In this document: one piece after another, positions 32,848-39,564 of the stretch | Layout of the letters: every line of letters starts with the position of its first letter | How positions within the stretch are numbered: position 1 is the first letter of the stretch | From: a virus | Strand: one strand, 5' to 3' | IMG/VR virus record: IMGVR_UViG_3300023082_000017 | Location: 1 to 44,001 of that record | DNA: 44,001 nucleotides | Program-made: the position numbers and the translations under genes | Notes under the pieces: generated by a model | Seen by the model: only the letters and a program-made list of their open reading frames with translations | What the model was told of the DNA's origin: nothing | The model's database searches: none

Positions 32848-33037
32848 TGAAGGTAGCCTCGGCACGTGCGACATCGACGACCCAGTTCGTGCCGTCGAAT
32901 GTGGCCTCCAGCGGGATAGGCTGAGTGTGGCCGAAGCACGCCGGTGCTTGGTAATAAGCCGGAAAACCCTGCGCCTCGCGAAGTTCGGAAGCGCTGAGCA
33001 CAGGTTGTTCAAAGTCAGAGCGGAGGTCGTTAACCAT
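32840..33037 (-). CDS. Small early-left protein upstream of the methylases
   Basis: A 65-residue protein beginning MVNDLRSDFEQPVLSASELR and ending in a short beta segment (FDGTNWVVDVARAEATF). Function unknown. ELREAQGFPAYY resembles the C-terminal EELFRAQGFPAGYII segment of the neighbouring C5 methylase (its residues ~616-630), so it may be a displaced fragment of such an enzyme. The overlap of 8 bases on each side supports translation. Confidence 0.55.
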   Translation of the reverse strand: MVNDLRSDFEQPVLSASELREAQGFPAYYQAPACFGHTQPIPLEATFDGTNWVVDVARAEATFNG

Positions 33038-33347
33038 GGATTGGCTCTCCCTCGGCCGCCTGCAGCGAACGGCGTGCGAACGCCTGGCGCGCTTCAGCCA
33101 AGTCATCAAGAATTTCGGGGCGGCCGAAGCCGGGGATTTTGCGGTACCGCTGGAACACCTGGTCAGGTGCATGGGTTTGGACCGCGCGGGCGTCGCGGGC
33201 AGAGGCATTGGCCATGAACACGCAGCCGTCGTCGGTTATCCAGCTGACGAGCACCTCGCGTTCACCTGCGCGCTTCAATCGCGCATGCATGCCCACGGAC
33301 AGGACCTCGAGGTTCGCAGCGATGTGACCGCAGGGACGGATGCTCAT
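33030..33347 (-). CDS. Early-left protein of unknown function
   Basis: A 105-residue protein beginning MSIRPCGHIAANLEVLSVGM. A beta-rich N-terminal half (EREVLVSWITDDGCVFMANA) is followed by helix (RPEILDDLAEARQAFARRSL). The ATG at 33347 is preceded by GGAG. No family was recognised. It overlaps the next gene by 8 bases. Confidence 0.55.
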   Translation of the reverse strand: MSIRPCGHIAANLEVLSVGMHARLKRAGEREVLVSWITDDGCVFMANASARDARAVQTHAPDQVFQRYRKIPGFGRPEILDDLAEARQAFARRSLQAAEGEPIHG

Positions 33348-33390
33348 CAGAATCTCCTGCCGACGGCATGCGCCGGCGGCGTGTCGTGGG

Positions 33391-34215
33391 TTAAACGGAG
33401 AAGGTGCCGAGGGACAGGTTTGCCGTGTCGCCGAGTCCGTCGCGGAGAACCTTTTCGAAGTCCTGGGCGATCTTCTCGTCGATGCTCTCGGCCTGCTGAA
33501 TGCGAAGCGTGAGCACGATCTTGTCGTCGCTGGACTGCGAGCCCAGCCGAAGGGTGAATGTGCGCTTGGGCAGACCTGCGTACGGCTCGGTTTCGAAGAG
33601 AAAACCTTCGGGAAGGACGTGTTTGCTCTGCGCGTCGATGCTTGCCATGGCGCTGGTCGTGGTGCCCAGGTCGCGTTCGACATTCGTCACTTCACGCGCC
33701 GTCTTGACGGTGATATCGCGCACGGCAGCGATGACCTTTGCGATCGTGTCGCCGTTGGGCTGCCCGTCTGTGACCGGCGTCAGAAACTCGCGCCAGTCCT
33801 CGATCCACTCAGCCAGGCTGCGCTGGGTGTGAGGCCGCGATACGGCGGTCAGCAGCGATGCAAAGGCGGCCGTCTTTTTCAGCGTCAACGTTGACCGGTG
33901 ATCGCCATGGCCCGGCGATACGGCCGTGCCCAGGTTGAAAAACACCACGGCCTGCATCTTCTCGGGCTCGATGAACCCATCGACCTTGCCACGGCCATCG
34001 ACGTTGGCGAGTACCTGGGCGATGAACGACGGCAGGCTGCCCGTGGCGTATGTACCACGGAAACGGGTGCGACCGGCTCCGTACGGCTCCAGCGAGACGA
34101 TCCTCTCGCCTTCGTTGGTGTGCAGTATGACGGTGGGGGTCAAGGTGTCGAGGGAGCGAGTGCCATCGGCGCGAAGAGCGAGTTCAACAATGGCATCAAT
34201 TGCGGAGCGATCCAT
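33391..34215 (-). CDS. DUF2303 (YfdQ-like) protein
   Basis: A 274-residue protein matching the DUF2303/YfdQ type common in early operons of temperate gammaproteobacterial phages. Function is not established. The middle carries the typical RSLAEWIEDWREFL helix and TAREVTNVERDLGTTTSAMASID segment; the C-terminal half is beta-rich (TFTLRLGSQSSDDKIVLTLRI). It lies beside a second conserved small protein often found with it. A 43-base gap separates it from the next gene. Confidence 0.85.
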   Translation of the reverse strand: MDRSAIDAIVELALRADGTRSLDTLTPTVILHTNEGERIVSLEPYGAGRTRFRGTYATGSLPSFIAQVLANVDGRGKVDGFIEPEKMQAVVFFNLGTAVSPGHGDHRSTLTLKKTAAFASLLTAVSRPHTQRSLAEWIEDWREFLTPVTDGQPNGDTIAKVIAAVRDITVKTAREVTNVERDLGTTTSAMASIDAQSKHVLPEGFLFETEPYAGLPKRTFTLRLGSQSSDDKIVLTLRIQQAESIDEKIAQDFEKVLRDGLGDTANLSLGTFSV

Positions 34216-34249
34216 ATTGCTTTCCTTGGGCTACGAGGTGAGGGGGAAA

Positions 34250-34600
34250 TCAGTCCTGCGTGATCGACGCGTCGCCGTTGCGAACGAGGTTCAGCAGGTC
34301 GAGCTGGGTCTCGGGATAAAGCGACATGCGGCCACCCTTGCCGACGTGCAGCAGGGTGCTGGTGGTCGCGTCTTCGACGACGGAGCCCTTTGCCGTGGGC
34401 TTCGTGTACTTGATCGAGTGCTGGCAGTTGACCTGGCTGCTGTCGTTGATCGGCTTGATCTTCAGCCGGATTACGATCTCGCCCGTGCGGCGCTCGTTCG
34501 TTACGCCGGACGCGACCTCGCGAAATGCCATGTCCAGACGCTGGGCAAAGATGCCAGCGTCAAGGTCGTCGATGAGCGTCGTTGCGTTCTTCTCTTTCAT
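34250..34600 (-). CDS. Conserved partner of the DUF2303 protein
   Basis: A 116-residue protein. It has an N-terminal helix (FAQRLDMAFREVASGV) and a strand-rich middle (GEIVIRLKIKPINDSSQVNC), then TLLHVGKGGRMSLYPETQ. Proteins of this size and layout are often found directly upstream of DUF2303 genes in phages. Function unknown. It may form a complex with the neighbour. Bounded by 34-base and 15-base gaps. Confidence 0.65.
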   Translation of the reverse strand: MKEKNATTLIDDLDAGIFAQRLDMAFREVASGVTNERRTGEIVIRLKIKPINDSSQVNCQHSIKYTKPTAKGSVVEDATTSTLLHVGKGGRMSLYPETQLDLLNLVRNGDASITQD

Positions 34601-34615
34601 TGCGGCGTTGCTCCG

Positions 34616-34843
34616 TTAGCCCAGCAGGGCGGTGCTGTGGGGGAATGCGCGGCGGTGCCGCAGGTGGACCTCAATGTCGGTGGCATTGAGGTTGGTCAGG
34701 TACAGCACGCCCTCGTCTTCGAAGCGCTTGCCGTTCCAGTCGTCGACGACGCGGTCGAGCCCGAAATGCGCACGGAGCTTTTCCGAGTTCCGCGTCTTTC
34801 CGCACATCGGCGGCCCATAAACAACGATGCTTTTCTTTGCCAT
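34616..34843 (-). CDS. Miniature P-loop protein
   Basis: A 75-residue protein with a perfect Walker A motif, YGPPMCGKT (residues 9-17), after a first strand KSIVV. Then come only a short helix, DRVVDDWNGKRF and a strand VLYLTNL. Full P-loop NTPases are at least twice this size, so a complete ATPase is unlikely without a partner chain; it may be a nucleotide-binding remnant or subunit. A good in-frame start at 34843 and normal codon use support it. No frame continues it downstream. Confidence 0.6.
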   Translation of the reverse strand: MAKKSIVVYGPPMCGKTRNSEKLRAHFGLDRVVDDWNGKRFEDEGVLYLTNLNATDIEVHLRHRRAFPHSTALLG

Positions 34844-34970
34844 GAACGTCTCCTGGTGAAGCGGTACAAGAAAGCCGTCTGCCTACTGGGTGCCTGCGAA
34901 CCCTTGGCCGTCTATGACTTAGCGGGGTTCGTCTCATTTTTCAGTTGGCCTCGGCAGGCGGCTTACCTGT

Positions 34971-34992
34971 GCCCCGTGCTCCTCCACGGGGC
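34971..34992 (-). other. GC hairpin behind a small early-left gene
   Basis: GCCCCGTG (34971-34978) pairs perfectly with CACGGGGC (34985-34992) with a 6-base loop. It lies directly downstream (minus strand) of the gene ending at 35002. No T run follows, so it looks like an RNA-stability or partial-termination structure. The rest of the 158-base gap 34844-35001 shows no gene. Confidence 0.45.
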
Positions 34993-35001
34993 GGGGAGCT
35001 A

Positions 35002-35211
35002 TCAGCCTTCGCTCGCGAGCTCGACGCCCGAGTCCACGAACTCAAGCTGGGGTTCGTTGATGTATTCGAGGACCGGCTTTTCGCCGTCCTTGGACGGGCC
35101 CTGAAGGCCGTAGGACCAGCTGCCGTCGAGGTATTCCGTACGGGAAACAGCGATGCCGCTGAAGCCGCTGATCTTGTCGCGCAGTCGGTTGCCGAGAACG
35201 AGTTTGCTCAT
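35002..35211 (-). CDS. Small conserved phage protein
   Basis: A 69-residue protein beginning MSKLVLGNRLRDKISGFSGI. The first half looks like a small SH3-like beta barrel (IAVSRTEYLDGSWSYGLQG). Short proteins with an (L/V)GDK-like start and GF-x-GIA motif are widespread in phage genomes; they are uncharacterised. ATG at 35211 is chosen because this protein type starts there; the extension upstream to 35277 overlaps a neighbouring small gene. Confidence 0.65.
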   Translation of the reverse strand: MSKLVLGNRLRDKISGFSGIAVSRTEYLDGSWSYGLQGPSKDGEKPVLEYINEPQLEFVDSGVELASEG

Positions 35212-35230
35212 GGATGAATCTCTCTGTGGG

Positions 35231-35356
35231 TCAATGGGCCCCGATGGCGGGCATCGAGACGAGGACGGCGACGGCAAGCCATGCGCCGAGAACGAAAGCG
35301 GTAGCGCGGCGGCCGGACATCGGCGCAGACAGCCACCAGCGAAGGGAGCGGGTCAT
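35231..35356 (-). CDS. Tiny membrane protein, 41 residues
   Basis: A frame of 41 codons starting MTRSLRWWLS, with one membrane segment (ATAFVLGAWLAVAVLVSMPAI). It is basic before the segment, suggesting an inside N-terminus. The start overlaps the stop of the 40-residue frame upstream (ATGA). Size, coupling and topology support a real small protein; function unknown. Confidence 0.5.
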   Translation of the reverse strand: MTRSLRWWLSAPMSGRRATAFVLGAWLAVAVLVSMPAIGAH

Positions 35357-35475
35357 GCCGGCGACACCAGGTCAGCGGCGAAGGCAAGCACGGTGATGCC
35401 GACGAACAGGCCCGCGTACACGCCGTAGCGTTCGAACCATGCCTGGAGACTTGGAGCCGACGATGCTGGTGTCAT
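35353..35475 (-). CDS. Tiny membrane protein, 40 residues
   Basis: A frame of 40 codons starting MTPASSAPSL, with a membrane segment (YGVYAGLFVGITVLAFAADL). GGAG lies 8 bases upstream of the ATG. The stop overlaps the next tiny gene by 4 bases. The pair could form a small membrane complex, for example in superinfection exclusion; that is inference. Confidence 0.55.
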   Translation of the reverse strand: MTPASSAPSLQAWFERYGVYAGLFVGITVLAFAADLVSPA

Positions 35476-35497
35476 GGCACTACTCCGGTAGAAGGTG

Positions 35498-35574
35498 TCT
35501 GGTCAGCGCCCTGCGAAGTCGAGCCAGGGATACTCGAGGGGCGGCAGGGGGTCCGTCGCAGGACGCTGACCAGA
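35498..35574 (-). ncRNA. Long stem-loop in the left operon transcript
   Basis: Two 19-base arms, 35498-35516 and 35556-35574, pair at 18 of 19 positions on DNA. The single mismatch becomes a G-U pair only in RNA made from the minus strand, which is the direction of this operon, so the whole stem can form in the transcript. The loop is 39 bases. It lies between the stop at 35581 and the ribosome binding site of the tiny membrane protein at 35475. A role in termination control, processing or mRNA stability is possible. It resembles no known RNA family. Confidence 0.6.
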
Positions 35575-35580
35575 GCCGCG

Positions 35581-35886
35581 TTAGATCGACGCGGCGGCGG
35601 TTGGGAAGTGGGTGATCGGAATGCGCTCGTCTTCGCGTGGAGCGAAGAAAAGGCGTCCGTTCCAAACGGTCACGTCGTAAATGGGTGTCGTAACGCCCTC
35701 GGGAACTTCCTTGAACGAAGGGTTCCAAACCAGATACGTCACGCGATTGCGAGCCAGGTCGGCATCCGTACGAAGGACGGCCATCAGATCGACGATTTCG
35801 CCGTAGCGGCTTGGGCGCACGAGCATGTCGACGAGCGGGAACTCGACGATGCCGAGGAGGCGCGGCTGTGAGATCGGCGTCTTCAT
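35581..35886 (-). CDS. Early-left protein of unknown function
   Basis: A 101-residue protein beginning MKTPISQPRLLGIVEFPLVD. A strand-rich chain (VTYLVWNPSFKEVPEG, YDVTVWNGRLFFAPRED) follows a helix (IVDLMAVLRTDADLARN). No family was recognised. ATG 35886 overlaps the preceding 23-codon frame (ATGA). Its stop is 7 bases before the long stem-loop. Confidence 0.6.
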   Translation of the reverse strand: MKTPISQPRLLGIVEFPLVDMLVRPSRYGEIVDLMAVLRTDADLARNRVTYLVWNPSFKEVPEGVTTPIYDVTVWNGRLFFAPREDERIPITHFPTAAASI

Positions 35887-35954
35887 ACAAGGCCCGCGAT
35901 TCGGCCGAGCACGCACACAGCGCATAGAGCAGCGACAATGCGCGTGGTGTTCAT
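35883..35954 (-). CDS. Possible 23-residue hydrophobic peptide
   Basis: A 23-codon frame, MNTTRIVAALCAVCVLGRIAGLV, listed here as MNTTRIVAAL plus a hydrophobic remainder. It overlaps both neighbours by ATGA, so translation can pass through it. It could be a small membrane peptide or simply the coupling bridge between two genes. Evidence is positional. Confidence 0.35.
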   Translation of the reverse strand: MNTTRIVAALCAVCVLGRIAGLV

Positions 35955-36229
35955 GCCGTGGCTTCCACGGTGCATGCTTCTGGCTCGTCAAAGTGCGCAA
36001 TCGCGTGCGACCGATAGTGATGTGCCGCCCTGATCAGGGCATCGCCAAGTTCGATCGCCTCGGCCGCTGTCAGGCCCATGAAAACCGGGCCAAAGCCGAT
36101 GACGACTGCGTTTGCAAACCTGTCGAGGTTTTCCTGCGCGCTCGGAGGAACCGAGCTGGTGTGGACATGCACTTCCACGCCCTGCACATCGATGCGCTGG
36201 TGACTGACTTCGAGATATTTGAAGTCCAT
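35951..36229 (-). CDS. Early-left protein of unknown function
   Basis: A 92-residue protein beginning MDFKYLEVSHQRIDVQGVEV. A strand segment (VEVHVHTSSVPPSAQENL), a hydrophobic centre (FANAVVIGFGPVFMGL) and a helix (AAEAIELGDALIRAAHHY) follow. No family recognised. The ATG at 36229 overlaps the upstream stop by one base. Confidence 0.6.
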   Translation of the reverse strand: MDFKYLEVSHQRIDVQGVEVHVHTSSVPPSAQENLDRFANAVVIGFGPVFMGLTAAEAIELGDALIRAAHHYRSHAIAHFDEPEACTVEATA

Positions 36230-36513
36230 CAGCCTGCCTTCCGGCGGCGCACGCGAGGGGAGGGAAGGGAAAGCTGTGCATAGTCGCTGCCCCACTGTGC
36301 TTCAGCGACCTCGAGCGTGTTGTGGCGGGCCGTGACGGCACCGCACGAGCACTCAAGCCGGTGGCGGGTCGTGCCCTGAAGGGAGCGGGCTTCAGCCAGG
36401 CTGATGATCGGCTCGCGGCTGCTGCGTCCGGTCGAGCGCACGTGCCGCGGTTGCTTACCGCAGCGGCAACGCCGGAAGCGTCCAACGAAATGGGGGATTT
36501 CACGTTCGAGCAT
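36229..36513 (-). CDS. Zinc-ribbon-like protein, first gene of the left operon
   Basis: A 94-residue basic protein. Two Cys pairs (CRCG near residue 16 and CSCG near residue 55) are placed like a zinc ribbon. Basic stretches suggest nucleic-acid binding. ATG at 36513 is taken because AGGAG lies 9 bases upstream; a GTG at 36519 is possible. As first gene after the presumed leftward promoter it may be an early regulator, but it is not a recognised antiterminator. Confidence 0.6.
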   Translation of the reverse strand: MLEREIPHFVGRFRRCRCGKQPRHVRSTGRSSREPIISLAEARSLQGTTRHRLECSCGAVTARHNTLEVAEAQWGSDYAQLSLPSPRVRRRKAG

Positions 36514-36749
36514 GGGCACGAGCTCCTATGTGATCGGCAGTGACGACCGGTTCCCCAGCGTCTATTTGTGAAATTTGCGTCAGCACCGGGGCATGGCAGA
36601 CTTGTCCCGCGCTCAGGGGCGCATCGCCAGTTCCTCAGGATGCGTGGCAAAGTTAATCACGAAACGTGATAAAAAGAAACCACAAGATGTGAGCCTGTCC
36701 GGGACTGGCGTTTATCGTTCGTTCACAAAACGCTAAGGAGAGGATTTAC
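36514..36749. other. Left operon promoter region
   Basis: A 236-base gap between divergent genes. It holds a perfect 15-bp operator (36656-36670). No gene is seen. Leftward promoter elements are weak by eye; a TTTCTT/TTAACT pair with a 17-base spacer overlaps the operator. The ribosome binding site AAGGAGAGG (about 36735-36743) serves the rightward gene at 36750. Confidence 0.5.
36656..36670. promoter_or_regulatory. Repressor operator, left
   Basis: ATCACG-AAA-CGTGAT is a perfect palindrome with the same half-sites as the operator at 39634-39648 beside the repressor gene. It lies about 143 bases upstream of the first left-operon gene and 80 bases upstream of the secreted-protein gene, so it can control one or both. 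Confidence 0.7.
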
Positions 36750-37190
36750 ATGACCAAAGTCATTCGAATGATCACAGGGATGTCCCTGGCGATCGGCGCT
36801 CTGGTTTCTTCGGCATCGGCCGAACAGGTGCAGCCATGCTGTGCTTCCGGGGATAACGGTAAGCCCCATGCCACAACGCTGGCGTTGACGGATCTCGGGA
36901 AGTCGAGCCCATCGGCGGTGAATTACAGCCGCTCCCCGGACTACCAGGTGTTTCTGTTCAGTCGGGATGCGCACACTTACATCGAGGTTACGGACCTCGC
37001 AGGCGCGCCGCGCGCTGCGTTCGCCGTAATCAATGGCGGTGTTCTGGCACTACCTGTTGGCAGCGATGCCGTTCACCAGGTAGCCGTAGCGGCGCCTGTG
37101 AGCGATGTCGTATACGAGGATGCCAGCACGGTGGTTGGCTTTGCCGTAGGTGAGAACGGTTCGACCACGTGGCAGTTGTATGTAAAGTAG
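36750..37190 (+). CDS. Secreted accessory protein
   Basis: A 146-residue protein with a clear Sec signal peptide (basic MTKVIR, hydrophobic core, SASA before the likely cleavage after residue 24). The mature part starts EQVQPCC, with vicinal Cys residues, and continues as a beta-rich domain (YQVFLFSRDAHTYIEVTDL, AFAVINGGVLALPVG). No family was recognised. It is placed between the immunity genes and the left operon, has a strong ribosome binding site, and is closed by its own terminator, the usual layout of a lysogenic-conversion gene. Confidence 0.65.
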   Translation: MTKVIRMITGMSLAIGALVSSASAEQVQPCCASGDNGKPHATTLALTDLGKSSPSAVNYSRSPDYQVFLFSRDAHTYIEVTDLAGAPRAAFAVINGGVLALPVGSDAVHQVAVAAPVSDVVYEDASTVVGFAVGENGSTTWQLYVK

Positions 37191-37208
37191 CGTCGCTGAC
37201 TGAAGGCG

Positions 37209-37234
37209 GAAGAGGCCTCCATCGGGGCCTCTTC
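37209..37234. terminator. Bidirectional terminator between converging genes
   Basis: GAAGAGGCC (37209-37217) pairs perfectly with GGCCTCTTC (37226-37234) around an 8-base loop. It separates the secreted-protein gene (ends 37190) from the MASE1 gene (ends 37236, minus strand). Confidence 0.75.
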
Positions 37235-37235
37235 T

Positions 37236-38861
37236 CTACTCGGCAGTGACGTTCCGGCAGTGGTCGTTGCTGCCCGATGAGGTCGCAGATATTGCATCCG
37301 GCGCCGCATTTACATCGTCGAGGAGGATGGTGCGCAGCCTCAACGGTCGGCTGTGAAACGAGCCGTCGTATGCACCGACCCGAGTGCGTAGCTGGGCCAG
37401 GCGCGCCGTGTCGATCGCGGCACGCGAGGTGATCCCTGGCCGGTACGCGGCAAGTGCGATGCTGATGTGTCCGCGGTTCTGGTATGTGGAGCAACGTACG
37501 CGCAGCGTGATCCTCTCGGGCCGGAAGGTTGCCAAGTACTCCATTCCTTCGCCGATGACACGGTATGCGGCCAGCTGCGTCGAAAGGGAAAGGTGCCGGT
37601 GAGGGCCGGTGAGATCAAGCTCGCATGCAACGCGGTCAAACTGGGCTCGAAACGCTTCCGAGTGCAGGGCTGCAAAGAGGCCCGACCGCTCAAGCGTGAG
37701 AGGGTAAATGCCGTCTACAACGATGCTGCGGAATTGCGAGGACTGCATGTGCGCCATGCCTATAACGCGCATCGCGGCTTCCGAATTTCCGCTCTTTCGG
37801 AGCCAGGCTATTACCGGTGCGATACTGCCGCGCGATTGCTCCTGCATCTCCTCCGCGTGCAGCGCCTTTGTACGCATCTGCGACTCCATGGAGTCAAAAT
37901 TAGCTTTGGCTTGTTTTCGGGCGTCTCGAGCAGCGGTCACAGAGTCACATGCCTGTAGGCGGCGTTCAGAATCGCGAGCTCCGAGCACAAGGAGTGCGCA
38001 AGAGAGAAAGGAAAATGCTTCCTGCATCAGCAAGCCCGTTGCATCACTGTAGCCAGCTTCCTGATGCGGGATCGTAATGAATAAAGCGACATTCGAAGCA
38101 ATTGAACCGAAGGCCGCGCCTCGCCATCCGTGCCGAACGGCCAATGTGACAGCGGGGGCGAGCAGGAGTAAGCGGGCAAGCATTAGTGCAGAAGGGTCGG
38201 CGGTTGCGTTTAACGCCGTCGCGCTCGCGATACCCAGGCATATGAGTGCGGAACAGGCCGCATCGATCAGAAATGCAGCCTTCTTCGTGTGTTCGCGCAC
38301 CCGGCCGGAGGCGAGTAGAGCCACAAACGTTGCCAGCAATATCCCTTGCACATGACCAAGCGAGTAAACGATGAGGTCGCCATATTTCATGGTGCCTCCA
38401 CCCGCTTTTAGGAACGCCGAAGAGGCCTTGTTGATCAGGCTAGCCAGTTCGGCGGAGAGCACGCCTGCAATGACGATGGCAAAAGCGTCGGCCGACCTTC
38501 TAATCAGCGGAGCTGCTGTGTGCTCGCGGAGTTGCCTCACAATTGCCGCCACGACCGGCCACACAGGGAGCGCGCTCCCCAGGTAGTACAGCCAACCATA
38601 CTGAGCGAGCATCGGGTAGCGGAACAGCGCTGTAGCCGCTATGTCGCCGGCGTAGAGTGCTGGCCAGCGACGGTAGGGCGTCATAAGTAGGCACGCAAAC
38701 CGCAGGCCGGCAGGGAGGTACCATTGATCGTTCGATGCCTGACGCAAGATCAGGTAGGCCACCATGTATGCGGTGGCGGTTACAACATGGCTAGCGACTC
38801 GAGCATTTTTTCCTGCGAGCTGGCGAATAGCGCCCCAAGCATCCGTTGCATGGTATGTCAT
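37236..38861 (-). CDS. MASE1 membrane sensor with degenerate UhpB-type kinase half
   Basis: A 541-residue protein. Residues ~1-295 are multi-spanning membrane sequence of MASE1 type (QWYLPAGLRFACLLMTPYRRWPAL, LIVYSLGHVQGILLATFVALL, VRHGWRGAAFGSIASNVALF read in parts). A short coiled coil leads to a region aligning by eye with the UhpB kinase core: ALHAEEMQ (His335 matches UhpB ELHDEIGQ), RSIVVDGIYP, and YRVIGEGM (434-440) at the N-box. The Asp after His and the N-box Asn are missing, and no DxGxG box is seen, so kinase activity is unlikely. It lies 46 bases behind the repressor gene on the same strand, so it should be made in lysogens. Confidence 0.8.
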   Translation of the reverse strand: MTYHATDAWGAIRQLAGKNARVASHVVTATAYMVAYLILRQASNDQWYLPAGLRFACLLMTPYRRWPALYAGDIAATALFRYPMLAQYGWLYYLGSALPVWPVVAAIVRQLREHTAAPLIRRSADAFAIVIAGVLSAELASLINKASSAFLKAGGGTMKYGDLIVYSLGHVQGILLATFVALLASGRVREHTKKAAFLIDAACSALICLGIASATALNATADPSALMLARLLLLAPAVTLAVRHGWRGAAFGSIASNVALFITIPHQEAGYSDATGLLMQEAFSFLSCALLVLGARDSERRLQACDSVTAARDARKQAKANFDSMESQMRTKALHAEEMQEQSRGSIAPVIAWLRKSGNSEAAMRVIGMAHMQSSQFRSIVVDGIYPLTLERSGLFAALHSEAFRAQFDRVACELDLTGPHRHLSLSTQLAAYRVIGEGMEYLATFRPERITLRVRCSTYQNRGHISIALAAYRPGITSRAAIDTARLAQLRTRVGAYDGSFHSRPLRLRTILLDDVNAAPDAISATSSGSNDHCRNVTAE

Positions 38862-38907
38862 TGATTGGTCTTAGCTGTGATTCCCCAGTCGGACCGTACC
38901 ATTCGCA

Positions 38908-39552
38908 TTAGATTGCGTCTATCACTCGGCCACCGATGGCAAGTTCTTTGTAGTCGTCGCCCGTCAGATCGAGCCTGCGCGCGGTTTCCGAATCGCCAGT
39001 GAGGCGGAATTCGTTATTGCCGATCTTGAATATTCTGCGGACGTCCGGGCGGCCGCCCCAGAATCTAACAACGTAGACCTCGCCGTCGAGAATGTCCTCA
39101 AGCGCTGCCTGGCTACTGTCGACGAGGATCAGGGCGCCCTTCGCTATCTTCGGTGCGAGGGCATCCGACGGGTTCACAAGCCATTTGACCACTCCGAGAT
39201 CGGTACCGTGCGGGACGCGCTGCCTCACCAAGAATTCCGGCAGAAAGACCTCCTGCATGTCCGGCTCAGTGGAGAAGGCGGTCAGGCGCCCGAGCGCTAC
39301 GTGCCCTGGAAGGTCGGGCTGCACGCGCGACTGAATGCCAGGCGTCTCCCACATGAGGATTTCGTTCGGCGTTGAGCCCAGTGCTACCGCCATATCGCGA
39401 ATCTCTGCCGCCGGCAGCCAGTTCACACCCGCTTCGTAATTGCCGAGACGGCTAGTGCTTTGATAGCCCATCTTCACGGCAAGCTTGTCCTGCGTGAGGC
39501 CAGCGGCTTTTCGGAGGCCGGCTATGTGCGTGCCGAGTGTCTTCTTATCCAT
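38908..39552 (-). CDS. cI: CI-like repressor with inactive S24 domain
   Basis: A 214-residue lysogeny repressor. Residues ~13-42 are a helix-turn-helix (LRKAAGLTQDKLAVKMGYQ...). Residues ~105-214 follow the S24/LexA fold (KIAKGALILVD, ILDGEVYVVRFWGG, VRRIF, GDSETARRLDL). At the position of the catalytic Ser in (G/D)-S-M-x-P, the sequence is D-A-L-A-P (Ala131); the catalytic Lys in VKRL is Arg (Arg172 in VRRI). No Ala-Gly or Cys-Gly cleavage pair is seen before the domain. Self-cleavage is therefore unlikely. ATG at 39552 gives the standard MDKKTLGTHIAGLR start; the longer frame to 40026 overlaps the divergent cro-like gene. Confidence 0.88.
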   Translation of the reverse strand: MDKKTLGTHIAGLRKAAGLTQDKLAVKMGYQSTSRLGNYEAGVNWLPAAEIRDMAVALGSTPNEILMWETPGIQSRVQPDLPGHVALGRLTAFSTEPDMQEVFLPEFLVRQRVPHGTDLGVVKWLVNPSDALAPKIAKGALILVDSSQAALEDILDGEVYVVRFWGGRPDVRRIFKIGNNEFRLTGDSETARRLDLTGDDYKELAIGGRVIDAI

Positions 39553-39564
39553 GGGGACGAATAG

